64,000 nucleotides of DNA from Ryuthela nishihirai (taxonomy: Eukaryota; Arthropoda; Arachnida; Araneae; Heptathelidae): positions 1 through 64,000 of the forward strand of contig JAWZYU010000697.1 of the NCBI GenBank assembly GCA_038380435.1, in the 5' to 3' direction. The translations under genes were made by a program, and so were the position numbers. This document shows, piece after piece, positions 36,690 through 46,709 of this stretch. The notes beneath the pieces are model-generated. The model made no database searches, was not told the origin of the DNA, and saw only the letters and a program-made list of their open reading frames with translations. Every line of letters begins with the position of its first letter. The stretch's first letter is position 1.

Positions 36690-38745
36690 AAGCAAAGTCC
36701 AGAGCATTAATTCTGCTATTAAAGAAGAATATTAAAAGTTTTATCCAAATGTGAATAAATTTCTTATCATAGAAAAAATATTAAAACTTTTAATCAAAGT
36801 CCAAAGTGCTACAAGAATATTAAAAACTTTTATTTAAGCAACGTTTAAGTAATAATTTTGCTACAATAATATTAAAACATTTATCTAATAAAAGTCCAAA
36901 GCAATAATTCTGTTATCAAACCGAAACTTTGTGAAGTGTATGATAATTTAACATAGGAGAATATTAAAATTTTAATCTAATCAATGTTCAATTAATAATT
37001 TTGCTACAAGAATATTAAAACTTTATCTAACTAAAATCCACGTAATAATTCCCGTTTTCCGGCTTTACAATTAAATGTATTTAAATCGTACTTATCTTAG
37101 ATTGGGATTCTATACAGAAGGGGGAACTCAAACTGACTTCGAATCGCTTGAGACCTTTCTTAAATACTCAACCGAAATTTAAAAACCAAAACTAAATAAA
37201 TTTCTTATCATAGAAGAATATTAAAATTTTCATCTAATCAATGTTCAAGTAATAATTGTCTATAAGAATAATAAAACTTTTATCTGACTAAAGTCCACGT
37301 AATAATTCCCGTTCCAGCTTTACAATTAAATCTATTTAAATCGTACTTACCTTAGACTGGGACTCTATACCGGAGGGGAAAGTCAAAGTGACTTGGAATC
37401 GCTTGAGACCTACTTAAATACTCAACAGAACCAAAACTGAATCTTGAACTTTGGTTTTGGATAAAAAAAATTTCAGTTTGATAGCAAAGTCCAAGTAATA
37501 ATTTTGCTCTCAAACCGAAATGTTTATCCAAAACCAAAGTTCAAGACATAGTAGCAAAGTCCAAGTAATAATTTTTATCCAAAACCAAAGTTCAAGATTC
37601 AGTAGCAAAGTCCAAGTAATAATTTTGCTATCAAACCGAAATTTTTATCCAAAACCAAAGTTCAAGATTTAGTAGCAAAGTAATAATTTTTGCTATCAAA
37701 CCGAAATGTTTATCCTAAACCAAAGTTCAAGATTCAGCAAAGTCCAAGTAATAATTTTTTATCCAAAACCAAAGTTCAAGATTCAGTAGCAAAGTCTAAG
37801 TAATAATTTTTGCTATCAAACCGAAATGTTTATCCAATACCAAAGTTCACGATTCAGCAAAGTCCAAGTAATAATTTTTATCCAAAACCAAATTTCAAGA
37901 TTCAGTAGCAAAGTCCAAGCAATAATTTTGCTATCAAACCGAAATTTTTATCCAAAACCAAAGTTCAAGATTCAGTTGCAAAGTCCAACTAATAATTTTG
38001 CTATCAAACCGAAATTTTTATCCAAAACCAAATTCAAGATTCAGTAGCAAAGTCCAAATAATAATTTTTATCCAAAAACAAAGTTTAAGATTCAGTAGCA
38101 AAGTCCAAGTAATAATTTTTGTCCAAAAACAAAGTTCAAGATTCAGTAGCAAAGTCCAAGTAATAATTTTGCCATCAAACCGAAATGTTTATCCAAAACC
38201 AAAATTCAAGATTCAGTATCAAAGTTCAAGTAATAATTTTGCTATCAAACAGAAATTTTTTATCCAAAACCAAAGTTCAAGATTCAGTAGCAAAGTCCAA
38301 GTAATAATTTTTATGCAAAACCAAAGTTCAAGATTCAGTAGCAAAGTCCAAGTAATAATTTTGCTATCAAACCGAAATTTTTATCAAAAAACAAAGTTCA
38401 AGATTCAGTAGCAAAGTCCAAGTAATAATTTGTATGCAAAACCAAAGTTCAAGATTCAGTAGCAAAGTCCAAGTAATAATTTTGCCATCAAACCGAATTT
38501 TTATCCAAACCCAAAGTTCAAGATTAAGTAGCAAGGTCCAAGTAATAATTTTTCTATCCAACCGAAATTTTTATCCAAAACCAAAGTTCAAGATTCAGTA
38601 GCAAAGTCTAAGTAATAATTTTGCTATGAAACCGAAATTTTTTTCCAAAACCAAAGTTCAAGATTCAGTTTTGGTTCTGTGTAGTATTTAAGAAGGGTCT
38701 CAAGCGATTCCAAGTCACTTTGACTTTCCTCTCCTGAAGAGTAAG
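36690..38745. repeat. Tandem array flanked by inverted arms
   Basis: From about 37490 to 38670, roughly 19 copies of 'caaagttcaagattcagtag' occur in units of two lengths, about 70 and about 50 bases. The longer units contain an extra 'gctatcaaaccgaaat'. A ~100 base arm at 37352-37465 ('ggaatcgcttgagacc') is inverted at 38650-38745 ('ggtctcaagcgattcc'). A second direct copy of the arm lies at 37095-37190. 36690-37340 holds diverged related units ('agaatattaaaacttttatc'). Open frames inside are repeat by-products. Confidence 0.85.
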
Positions 38746-39081
38746 TAGTTATTTTTGTATGTTTTTTGTACGTTTTTTTCAAAGTTGCTTAGTTGAATCG
38801 CTGGTCGTCCGTTGGCGCGGGCGCCTTCAATTTTCAAAGTCCAGCTTTCACTAGAGAAGTTTGAAAAGAATGTCTCGTGAAGTGAGAAAAAAATCCTTAA
38901 ACAACATTTGAACGGATCAGAATTTTTTGGATCTTTAACAACATTTGAACGGATTAATTGAAATTTTCTCTTAAAAACATGTGGGTGGGGGAACATACAT
39001 ATTTTTTTTAAAACATGCAAATAGATGTAAATTTTGATTGTATTTAAAATAGTTTTTTTTGCCAACAATTAAAAGTTTTCC

Positions 39082-40412
39082 CTATAGTGGTTGTAAAGTT
39101 GATTTTCGCTCTGAGACAATTATGCAATATACGTGGTATAATTCGTTTGTCGGTCTATTCAATTTAAATCGAATTTCGATGTCATCAGTTGCCGATAATT
39201 CATATAGACGTGATTCGTATTTGCTGACATCGAAGTGGAATATCGGATACAGTTTCACAAAATCTTGATAGCTGACTTGTGTACCCGAATCGATGTCCAT
39301 ATTTTTTGCAGCTAAAAAGCTGTTGTAAACTCGCTCATAATCTAAACTTTTGGGTTCAAAGCTGCACTCGAATTCTTGTTCGGGAAACTGTTTGCTATTC
39401 ACTCTGATCTGAATCCGTTCTAGTAACATGTGATCAAATACCATATTGTTTCTGGTTTGATTATTTTATCTGTTAGACTTTTGCAAGACGACATAAAGAT
39501 GGACGGGTTTATTTTGAGTTGCTGTAACCCGCCAACTGACATGAGTGTCAATTCGAGTATCAGATTTGTACAGTTTGCACGATTCCTAAAAGATTTCATG
39601 TGGATTGCCGCTTGCTAACTGAGATTCTAGTTTTGCAAGTACTTGTACTGATGGTTCCACTTTTGGAATAAACCAAGATACGTGAGATATTTCAAATTTA
39701 TACAGCGTAGCCCCAACTCTCTGAATAATATCTTTGTCGTCACTTTTTTCTAGTTTTATGGTATGTTTTACACCGCGAAACACTTTATTCAAGTCTCGGC
39801 AGAACTCAAAAAGCCGATTCAGTGGTAAGAATAAACTTACGTTTTGACTATTTTTTGTAATTTCATATCTGTCCGAGAATCCTTGATTGAATTCAGGATT
39901 TTTCTTCAACGCTTGTACAAAATCCTTTATTTTATTATTCGTGTCCAGTTTATCTTCGCCTCCGTCGTACAAATACTTATTCATTTTCGAACTGTCTGCA
40001 GTATCTTTGAACCACATCATACATGTGGCAGCACTGTGTGAAAAGTCTTCGGTAAAATCAATTAAATTGTGAATCGTGGTTGTGACTCCTGGCAATTCAA
40101 CATCTCCCAATTCTCTGATTTCTATATAATATTGAGCTCTATTAAATTGTTGTACCCGTTATTGGCCATCGTAACTACATCATTGCTGCCGATATCAGAC
40201 CCATCTAAATTTCAGTATTTTGCCTCTGACGTGTATACAACTATTGTGCGGATGTTGAAAAACGTCGAAATATTTTTGGTAAATATTTCGTATTTTTCGA
40301 GATTTTTAACATTTACATTGGTTTCTCGATATTCCAAGTACTCGTATTTTGTCGTTGAATTATCGTCTATTGGATCTTTGAACAAATTCCAGTAAGTAGC
40401 TTCAACGTTCAT
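39082..40412 (-). pseudogene. Major capsid protein, element A (double jelly-roll type)
   Basis: Candidate major capsid protein forming the icosahedral shell. The N-terminal piece (40412-40212) reads up to a TGA. The central piece (40110-39586) has the family landmarks ELPGVTTTIHNLIDFTEDFS, TCMMWFKDTADSS and FLPLNRLFEFCRDLNKVFRG. The C-terminal piece (39444-39082) contains MVFDHMLLERIQIRVNS and KLYPIFHFDVSKYESRL. The last 1 kb stays in one frame but is interrupted by TAG at 39586-39588 and TAA at 39466-39468. A frame change lies near 40110-40140. The family is the capsid type of many Polintons and differs from the F54H12.2-like capsid of element B. It is the leftmost gene of the element. Confidence 0.85.
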
Positions 40413-40565
40413 CCTATACTTACTTTATGATTTTTAGGCCGTTTCGGTAAATTAACTGATTAAGAATATTTCTGCTTTTAGGAGATATTTTCTCGTTTTT
40501 TTTTGAACGATAGGCGACAGATTTATATAAAATATTTTAAATCGCTTTCTCAGTATCTTCAATCT

Positions 40566-41285
40566 TTATTTGGGTCTGATGGGTAACATATATGTCACGT
40601 TTTCCTTGTTCAAGTCAATTACTTTATTGTTCTGATCGGTTACTTTCATTCTAACGTTGTAAATGCAATCAGTTTTATTCAGCGGTAAATATATGGGGAA
40701 GAAAGGATGTGTGTCGATTAAACTACCAGGCGGTGTTTGAGGCACGAAACTGTACAACACGTCGCTCTTCTGGTTATTGAGATAGGAAGATTCGACAATA
40801 GAAGAGTGATTTAGAATGCGATCGACCCCTCGTTATGTTGGGTGTGAACTTTCCTTCGTTTTTTGCCGCATCGATAATTTTCGATTCGAACCCTAGTATT
40901 TCTCGTAACTTTCCTTCAGAAAAATCTATTTGATATCCTCTTGCCAGACGAAAGACAAATGTTAATGTGGTGAATTTGCTTTCTAGTATTATAGGGCTAG
41001 GATACACAAAGACATTTTTTAAAAAGTCATTAAATCCGTCTATATCGTACATTCCATTCGGGAAAGTTATTTTATTCCATTGCCTTCCATTGAAGTATTT
41101 CAGAGTGTTATTGCTATATTTATCGCTGATGTTATACCAGGAATACCACATATTGCTACCGATCAGTGCTATCTCGTATTCACCATTGAGTGTGATCGGC
41201 GTTTCATAATTAATTTCCAAATCTTTGGGGTTGTATGCCGTAACGGTAGAGGAATTGATAGTTATGAGTACCTTCTTTATTAATA
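40566..41285 (-). pseudogene. Penton-like minor capsid protein, element A
   Basis: Candidate single jelly-roll minor capsid protein occupying the fivefold vertices. From about 41285 the frame reads an N-terminal beta-rich segment (INSSTVTAYNPKDL), then LNGEYEIALIGSNMWYSWYN, the signature of the Polinton/adintovirus penton family, in which a tryptophan-rich strand follows a Gly/Glu motif. The frame breaks near 40800 and the C-terminal part continues at 40760-40566 (YNVRMKVTDQNNKVIDL). There is no clear ATG at the left edge, so the start may have been lost. It lies between the capsid and protease genes on the same strand, as expected for a late virion gene block. Total length (about 235 residues) is short for the family. 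Confidence 0.65.
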
Positions 41286-41306
41286 TAATGTAGTACTATG
41301 TAGTAC

Positions 41307-41739
41307 TTATATGCTAGTTGTTACTAACAATTCATTCCGATCGTTAGGAGTTTGTTCAAACTGATACAATACATCATATGGTCTTATGTTATTATTCCTA
41401 CGTTTAATGTAATAGATGCAATAGTAACCCCATTTTGCAGAGTAATTTGTTTGAATTTGCGAAGAGTTATACACGATCGGCTTTGAAGATGAAAGTAAAT
41501 AGTGTTTTATTTCTTCTGGTGGCGATAAACCGAATGGATCAAAGTACTTGACTTAAGGTAACTTCGCATCATTGAAATAAGCTACCCAATGAGTTCCTGA
41601 ACCACGGGAAACATCAAAGTTCACTATGCCATTTTCGTTCTTAAATATTTTTGTTGGCAAAGAATACGAAAAAGAAACCACGGAATCCTTTTTCGTTTTC
41701 CATTATTTTTTCGATATCTAAGTTACTTAATGGCTCTAT
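41307..41739 (-). pseudogene. Adenain-like cysteine protease, element A
   Basis: Maturation protease of the adenovirus protease (C5/Ulp1-like) fold, expected to process virion proteins. The catalytic His lies in RGSGTHWVAYF (about 41600), the acidic residue in YFDPFGL (about 41540), and the nucleophile Cys in KWGYYCIYYIKR (about 41440). An in-frame TAA at 41553-41555 lies between the His and Asp motifs, and a frame change occurs near 41680. The start of the frame at about 41739 is ATA where an ATG is expected. Its beginning overlaps the end of the preceding small basic protein gene. No long open frame marks it, so it is easily missed. Confidence 0.8.
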
Positions 41740-42155
41740 TTTTTAATCCCTGAGCTATTTGTTTTCCTGGAATGTACAAAACTTATCCTTTTCTTTTATT
41801 TTTAGATAAGCCAGCTGCTCTTTGCTTTCCAGGAATGTATAACCCTTTTCTTAGAACTTTTTGTGCAAGTTTAGTACTAGCATATTCCGCAACTCCAACT
41901 GCAGCTGCTTTTCCGAATGCTACGAGTGCAGGTATTAAGAACGGCAGAAATCCACCTAGCTGTGTTTTATTGAAACGAAGTCGAACTGGCATTGTACATT
42001 TTTTGTTTAATGATTTGTCTCTTTGTCAGTTTCAAAGTATCGTTACCTTTCTTCTGTGGATCAATACTTAAAGTTATAGGATTCTTATTTACAAATGCAC
42101 TCTTCAATTTTTGCTGTTGTTCAGGCGTTAAACTAGTCAGATAACTGTGATACAT
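41715..42155 (-). pseudogene. Small basic/hydrophobic virion protein, element A
   Basis: Small Polinton-conserved protein, probably associated with the virion core. Piece one (42155-41967) starts MYHSYLTSLTPEQQQKLKSA and has DTLKLTKRQIIKQK. Piece two (41992-41783) has LRFNKTQLGGFLPFLIPALV, a hydrophobic stretch, and a basic C-terminus. A frameshift in the overlap (41967-41992) separates them. The C-terminal YIPGKQ motif occurs twice (about 41830 and 41770) because of a short tandem duplication, which moved the stop. The combination of a Thr/Lys-rich segment, an SKTQL-like motif and a GGFLP hydrophobic region is recurrent in Polintons and adintoviruses. Exact function unknown. Confidence 0.65.
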
Positions 42156-42210
42156 TATACTTTATTTTTTTAAGTATCACGCACTTAAATTTTATATATA
42201 AAAATTAAGC
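42156..42210. promoter_or_regulatory. Divergent intergenic promoter region, element A
   Basis: A 55 base gap separates the leftward capsid block from the rightward block. It contains ttttatatataaaaa (about 42191-42205), a good TATA-like box for the plus-strand genes, and a T-rich stretch with 'aagtatcacgcactta', an imperfect palindrome. Two back-to-back transcription units starting here are an inference from the gene layout. Confidence 0.5.
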
Positions 42211-42381
42211 ATGTATTGTGTAAAGTGTAAAACGAAAACTTTAACGGATAACGTTGAATATGTCAAATCAAAGAATAAAAGAGTAATGATGAGAGGTAGA
42301 TATCGAACGTGTGGAAAAATGAAGTATAAATTTGTGAAACAGAAAGGAAAATTTGTAAAAGGTGGAGATATAGTAAGCTGA
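42211..42381 (+). CDS. Small zinc-ribbon protein, DUF5679-like, element A
   Basis: Intact 56-residue gene. It starts MYCVKCKTKTLT and ends KGKFVKGGDIVS. Cys residues 3 and 6 (CVKC) and a single later Cys in RYRTCGKMKYKFV match the short DUF5679 zinc-ribbon pattern seen in large DNA viruses and Polintons (CxxC ... CxxCG), but the second pair is reduced to one Cys (TCG), so metal binding may be impaired. The Lys/Arg-rich sequence suggests nucleic-acid binding. It is first in the plus-strand block, 27 bases ahead of the PLA2-like gene and just past the TATA-like box. Confidence 0.7.
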   Translation: MYCVKCKTKTLTDNVEYVKSKNKRVMMRGRYRTCGKMKYKFVKQKGKFVKGGDIVS

Positions 42382-42408
42382 ATTCAAGAAAGGTTTAATC
42401 CACCCGAA

Positions 42409-42690
42409 ATGCACATTCCAGGTTACCAGTATTGTGGACCTTTTACGAAACTGGAGAAAAGGTTAATGCGAGGAGATCGTGGTATTAACTGTGTGGACAA
42501 AGGCTGCAAAGAGCACGACATTTCTTACAGCAAATCTACAGAAACTAAAAAAAAACACGAAGCCGACCAAGAATTATTAAATGATTTGGATGAAATTCAG
42601 AATCCAAATTTAGGAGAAAGAATTTCAAGAACGATAATCAAACCTATCATTAAAACAAAGAAACGGTTCGGTTTAGAACACAAGAAATAA
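42409..42690 (+). CDS. Phospholipase A2-like protein, element A
   Basis: Intact 93-residue gene. HIPGYQYCGPFTKLEKRL contains the Y-x-G-P calcium-binding loop, and INCVDKGCKEHDISYS contains the HD catalytic dyad with flanking Cys, the signature of the compact PLA2 domain of parvovirus capsids and of related Polinton and adintovirus proteins. In parvoviruses this domain breaches the endosome during entry, so a virion entry role is inferred here. The C-terminal half is charged and then strongly basic (KKRFGLEHKK at the end). The stop (42688-42690) is one base before the ATG of the integrase gene, so the genes are packed as one unit. Confidence 0.85.
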   Translation: MHIPGYQYCGPFTKLEKRLMRGDRGINCVDKGCKEHDISYSKSTETKKKHEADQELLNDLDEIQNPNLGERISRTIIKPIIKTKKRFGLEHKK

Positions 42691-42691
42691 G

Positions 42692-43726
42692 ATGCTTTCT
42701 TCCGTTTACTATGATCCATTAAAGGGATTTTCCAGTATAAAAGATCTAATGCGCAAAACTGGATTGACGCAAAAAAGAAGTAAAAAGATTTATCCAACAA
42801 CAAGAAGTGTACACGTTACACAAACCCGTTTATAAAAAATTGCAAACAAGACGGATTTATGTCTCGAATGTAGACGACCAGTGGCAGAGTGATTTAATCG
42901 ATATGCAAAAATTTAAATTTCACAATAACCACACGAAACACATTTTAACCGTGATTGACATTTTCACCAAATTCGCCTGGGCAATATTTATTAAAAAGAA
43001 AATGGGTAATGAGATTACCAAAGCATTTGTTGAAATTTTTAAACAACGTAAGCTATCCAAGTTACAAATGGATAAGGGAACTGAGTTTATAAATAAAGAA
43101 ACTCAAGCATTGTTTAATCAACGAGATGTCCATTGGTTTGCCACTGAAAATGAGACTAAAGCTCAAATTGTGGAACGATTTAATAGGACTCTAAAGACAA
43201 AAATGTGGAAATATTTCACTGCTAATAACACTAGAAAATGGATCGATGTTCTACCAAAACTCGTTAAGGATTACAATACTTCTTATCACAGATCAATAAG
43301 AATGACCCCAAAAGAGGCAAGCTTGCAGAAAAACAAAGATATTGTGTATTTTAATCTGTTTGGTAAAAGAATTAAATCTATTGCAGCACCAAAATTTAAA
43401 ATTGGCGACAGAGTGAGAATCGCCGAGTACAAGACACCGTTTAGAAAAGGTTATCTGCCGAATTTTACAGAAGAGATTTTTGAAATTGCTCAAGTTCTGA
43501 ATACAGATCCCATAACCTATAAGATCAAGGATCTGAAAGGAGAACCAATCATTGGTAGTTTTTACATCCAAGAAATGGTGAAATAGAAAAGCAAGATGAC
43601 ATTTATAAAGTTGAAACCATTCTGAAAACTAGAGTGAAGAATAATAAAAAAGAGTATTATGTTAAATGGTTTGGTTATGATAATACATTTAATTCCTTGG
43701 TCAAAGAAGATGATCTTTTTAAATAA
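42692..43726 (+). pseudogene. Retroviral-type integrase with chromodomain, element A
   Basis: Integrase that would insert the element DNA into the host genome. It begins MLSSVYYDPLKGFSSIKDLM, the usual Polinton integrase start, then loses frame near 42785. The catalytic core (42807-43586) has the D,D,E triad: QSDLIDMQKF, LQMDKGTEFI and KAQIVERFNRTLKTK. An SH3-like region follows (IGDRVRIAEYKTPFRKGYLP). A second frame change near 43580 leads to a chromodomain (about 43600-43726) with YKVETILKTRV and EYYVKWFGYD. The later aromatic position is Leu in NSLVKEDDL, so histone-mark reading may be weakened. It ends five bases before the ATPase ATG. Confidence 0.88.
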
Positions 43727-43731
43727 AGTAA

Positions 43732-44500
43732 ATGGAGATTCAAAGTTTAGACTTTGAAGATGAGAAATTCTTGAACAGAAACGTATTAGCACCTCTCTGG
43801 CCTTTTAGACTTTTAATCTGTGGTCCATCGGGCTCAGGGAAGACGAACCTTTTGTTGAACTTAATATTTAAACATCTCTACTATAATGAAATCTTTTTGT
43901 ATGCCAAAGATTTAACCGAGCCGAAATATCAGTTTATGCAAGAAATATTCGACGATTTGCACGAAATTTTGGAGAAAACATTTGGTGAAAAAATCTCAAT
44001 TGCAACTTTCTCTGCCAATAAAGAAGATATTGTCAAGGTCAACGAATTGGATCCCGACATGCAAAATTTAATTGTTTTCGACGATTTCGTAGCGGTAAAA
44101 GATCAAAACCTCATCGAAGAATTATTCGTCAGAGGAAGGAAAAAGAACATATCATTGATTTACCTGACACAGAGAGATTTTTCGACTCCGAAAGACATTC
44201 GACTATAGTGTAATTATTTTATATTCTTTAATATACAATATCTGCGTGACAAAACAATATCTGCAACAAGAGTCTATAACACTGAATCAAAGAAACAAGA
44301 GAAAAATGTTTCAGATACAAATGGATCATGCAACAGAAATCAGGAAAGATATTTTTATGCAGTTTTATGCATATGCAGTCTCAAAACCACACGATATCTT
44401 ATTAATCGATAAAAAAACAAGCACATGCCTCTCAAGTACAGAAAAAACTTTGGTAAATAAAGATGAATTACTTGACAAAGTTTGGGGTCATCAGCTCTGA
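43732..44500 (+). pseudogene. FtsK/HerA-type DNA-packaging ATPase, element A
   Basis: Motor that pumps the genome into the capsid. The intact N-terminal part (43732-44208) has Walker A CGPSGSGKTN, Walker B NLIVFDDF, and the downstream RGRKKNISLIYLTQR sensor region. A TAG at 44206-44208 interrupts the frame, after which CNYFIFFNI continues. A 46 base stretch (44246-44291) identical to 44628-44673 in the fibre gene then breaks it again. The C-terminal part (44292-44500) has the expected KPHDILLIDKK motif. The end overlaps the fibre gene start by 38 bases. Confidence 0.85.
44246..44291 (+). repeat. 46 base duplication of fibre gene sequence inside the ATPase gene
   Basis: Starts gtgacaaaacaatatctgca and is identical to 44628-44673, 382 bases downstream, in the fibre gene. 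The fibre copy fits its repeat pattern (VTKQYLQQESITLNQ), so it is the source and the ATPase copy is the insertion. A template-switch during repair or replication is the likely cause. Confidence 0.9.
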
Positions 44501-45861
44501 GACCGGCTCCGAAAGAGGACCAGCGGGAATTCCAGGTGTCGGTTTTAAATTGACACACGATGGGGACTACGACATGAGTAATAAAAAATTGAGAAATGTC
44601 GCCAATCCCGAAGAAGGTTCGGACTCTGTGACAAAACAATATCTGCAACAAGAGTCTATAACACTGAATCAAACGGGAAATTATGACGTAAATACTAAAA
44701 GAATATCGAATGTAGGCAAACCTATAGAAAATGGAGATGTCGCTACCATTCAATACGTTAATAATGCTTCTTTAATTTTTCGGAACAATCGCTACGATGC
44801 GCGAAACAAACAAATAATCAATGCTACTGAACCGGATGCAGATTCTGGAGTAGTTACAAAACGATATTTGGAAAAAAGAGCACTTTGCGAAGACAATGAT
44901 AATTACGATACAACCAATAAACGCATTAAAAATCTTGCAGAACCGACCGATTCATCCAATGCCACTACGAAACACTACGTCGACAACTTGACCACTGTTC
45001 AAAATAGTCCAATGAATACATTGGTGAGAAATAAAGATGGGCTTTACGTTCCACGAAGCATTGCATTCGACGGGCATAGTTTCAATGCAGAAAAAAAAAC
45101 AAATCTAAAAGATATTGACGATCCCGTGTCGGATTCTGCTGCTGTAACTAAGGGATCTTTGGAAAAAGTTGCATTAATGGCGAGAATGTCTTTAATGCGA
45201 ACAAGAAAAGAATAGGAAACCTCGGAGAACCGAGGCACAACAGAAATTAGACAACAAAAAGTTACGTTGATGGCTTGACAAAGTTAGATTCTAACCCATC
45301 CATTTCTCTATTGAGAAATGAAAATGGACTTTTTGCATCAAGTGGGAACAGTTTCAATGGCGATGCAAATGGAAAACGAATTACGAATGTTGGCACCCCA
45401 ATTCTAAACTATGATGCTGCTACAAAACTATACGTTGATAAAAATACTGTAATTTGCGTTACCTATTGTGATAAAGGAGTGAAAAAAGACATATTGCAGT
45501 CTCATCCAATTATACAGATAAACACAAATTCTACCTACTAACGCCACCTATTTTCAAAGATATTTTCCATCTATGCATTTCTAATGGATATATAAGCAAG
45601 GTAATCTGCTGCACAACAAATCCGTCTTTTAGTATAAATTATAGTATCAACTTGGACGATCAAAAATACATTGAAGTAGTAAGACCACAACTTCAGCAGT
45701 TTCTTTCTGTTATTCCAGTAAACAAGAAATTTGACAGGGGTAGAAAGATTAGTGTTTCACTTGCTAGACACTATCCAGATCCAAAAGAAAGAAGAAAGGC
45801 ACCTGGAGGTTTTGTTTCAGACTTTCATCACTGGGTATATGTCTTTATTGTATATGAATAA
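44463..45861 (+). pseudogene. Fibre-like protein with phage-tail-fibre-type repeats, element A
   Basis: Probable virion attachment fibre. After a short collagen-like GPAGIPG (residue about 20), seven repeats follow the pattern x-NKRI-x-N-x-x-x-P-x4-(D/S)-(A/S)-(A/V)-T-K-x-Y-(V/L). Examples: NKKLRNVANPEEGSDSVTKQ, TKRISNVGKPIENGD, NKRIKNLAEPTDSSNATTKH, GKRITNVGTPILNYDAATKL. This repeat is common in phage tail fibres and in some eukaryotic viruses of this group. The first piece (44463-45215) ends at a frameshift near 45180; TAG at 45248-45250 and another frame change near 45490 follow. The C-terminal part (about 45490-45861) has no repeats and may be the knob. The stop overlaps the next ATG. Confidence 0.75.
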
Positions 45862-46533
45862 AGACGAAGCATTACACAGATTAAGATTAAGCAATTACAC
45901 AGTATTATAGATGAAATCTTGAAATCGCGAGCTACTACAAAATCGAAAATTGAAGACATAATTTTGGGAGAGGAACCAGTTAAGGAAACGCTCGAAGAAT
46001 TTCACAAGCCAGTGGTCGAACAGTTAAAAGGTCTGGAAACTGTGCGTGGAGAAACTATGAAAAACATACAGGATGTACCGAAAACGTTAGATCCAGAAGA
46101 GCCCACTGAGATGCCAGAAAAAACGTTCGTTTATAATCCAGATTCCAACTTGCAAGATGAAATATTAAACCAATATAAATTAAACCTTCCGAGTAATATC
46201 CTACAGGCGAGAAACCCCATTCTTGAGCTGAAAGAAATGATTTACCAAACAATCGGGCGTCTTCAGAAACTGGGGGCTGCAGAAACCAAACGCTCTGGTA
46301 GAACTACTGAGAAATATCGAATTATCGATAATCACATTGAGGCACTTAGAAAATATTTAAAGTCGATTAAAATGATGCTCACAGTAATAGAAAGTCAACA
46401 GTTTGGTTCTGGACTATGCAAGAGTTTCGACGACATATGCGAAAAATTATCAATCTTGGTTGCCAGTAAACGAGCTGGAAACACCAGTACAGAAGTAGTA
46501 AATGAAATTGCCGAATTTTGGATATTTTGCTAA
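45854..46533 (+). pseudogene. Conserved Polinton protein of unknown function, element A
   Basis: Likely starts at ATG 45854 (MNKDEALHRLRL), overlapping the end of the fibre gene by 8 bases, then a frame change near 45900 leads into the long open part to 46533. The sequence is helical and charged: ELKEMIYQTIGRLQKLGAA and HIEALRKYLKSIKMML near the C-terminus, followed by QQFGSGL. Its place at the end of the plus-strand block and its coiled, helical character suggest a structural or accessory virion protein, but no enzyme motif is present and no function can be given. Confidence 0.55.
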
Positions 46534-46709
46534 AAAACGATATCATTAACAAAAAAGAACATAAGATTATGTTCAATAATATCGGTATTGTTTAGAAATT
46601 TACTCTTGGACACACACTATAGTCATGTCTATTTCAACTTCGGATTACGCAAAAAAATTCGCTTTTTTTTAACAATTTTTTCAGTTCAATATTTTGTAAA
46701 TGGTGTTGC
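46534..46709. other. Convergent intergenic region, element A
   Basis: About 175 AT-rich bases between the ends of the plus-strand block and the minus-strand polymerase gene. Expected site of transcription ends for both; 'aataaag'-type poly(A) signals are not obvious. Confidence 0.4.

Noticed and set aside
37826..38561. Open frames on both strands in the 37.5-38.6 kb array
   Set aside because: They exist only because the tandem unit lacks stops in those frames; the translated text is simply the repeat.
36690..38745. CRISPR-like array at 37.5-38.6 kb
   Set aside because: Units are contiguous and themselves variable in length, with no constant-repeat and unique-spacer alternation, and the sequence is eukaryotic.
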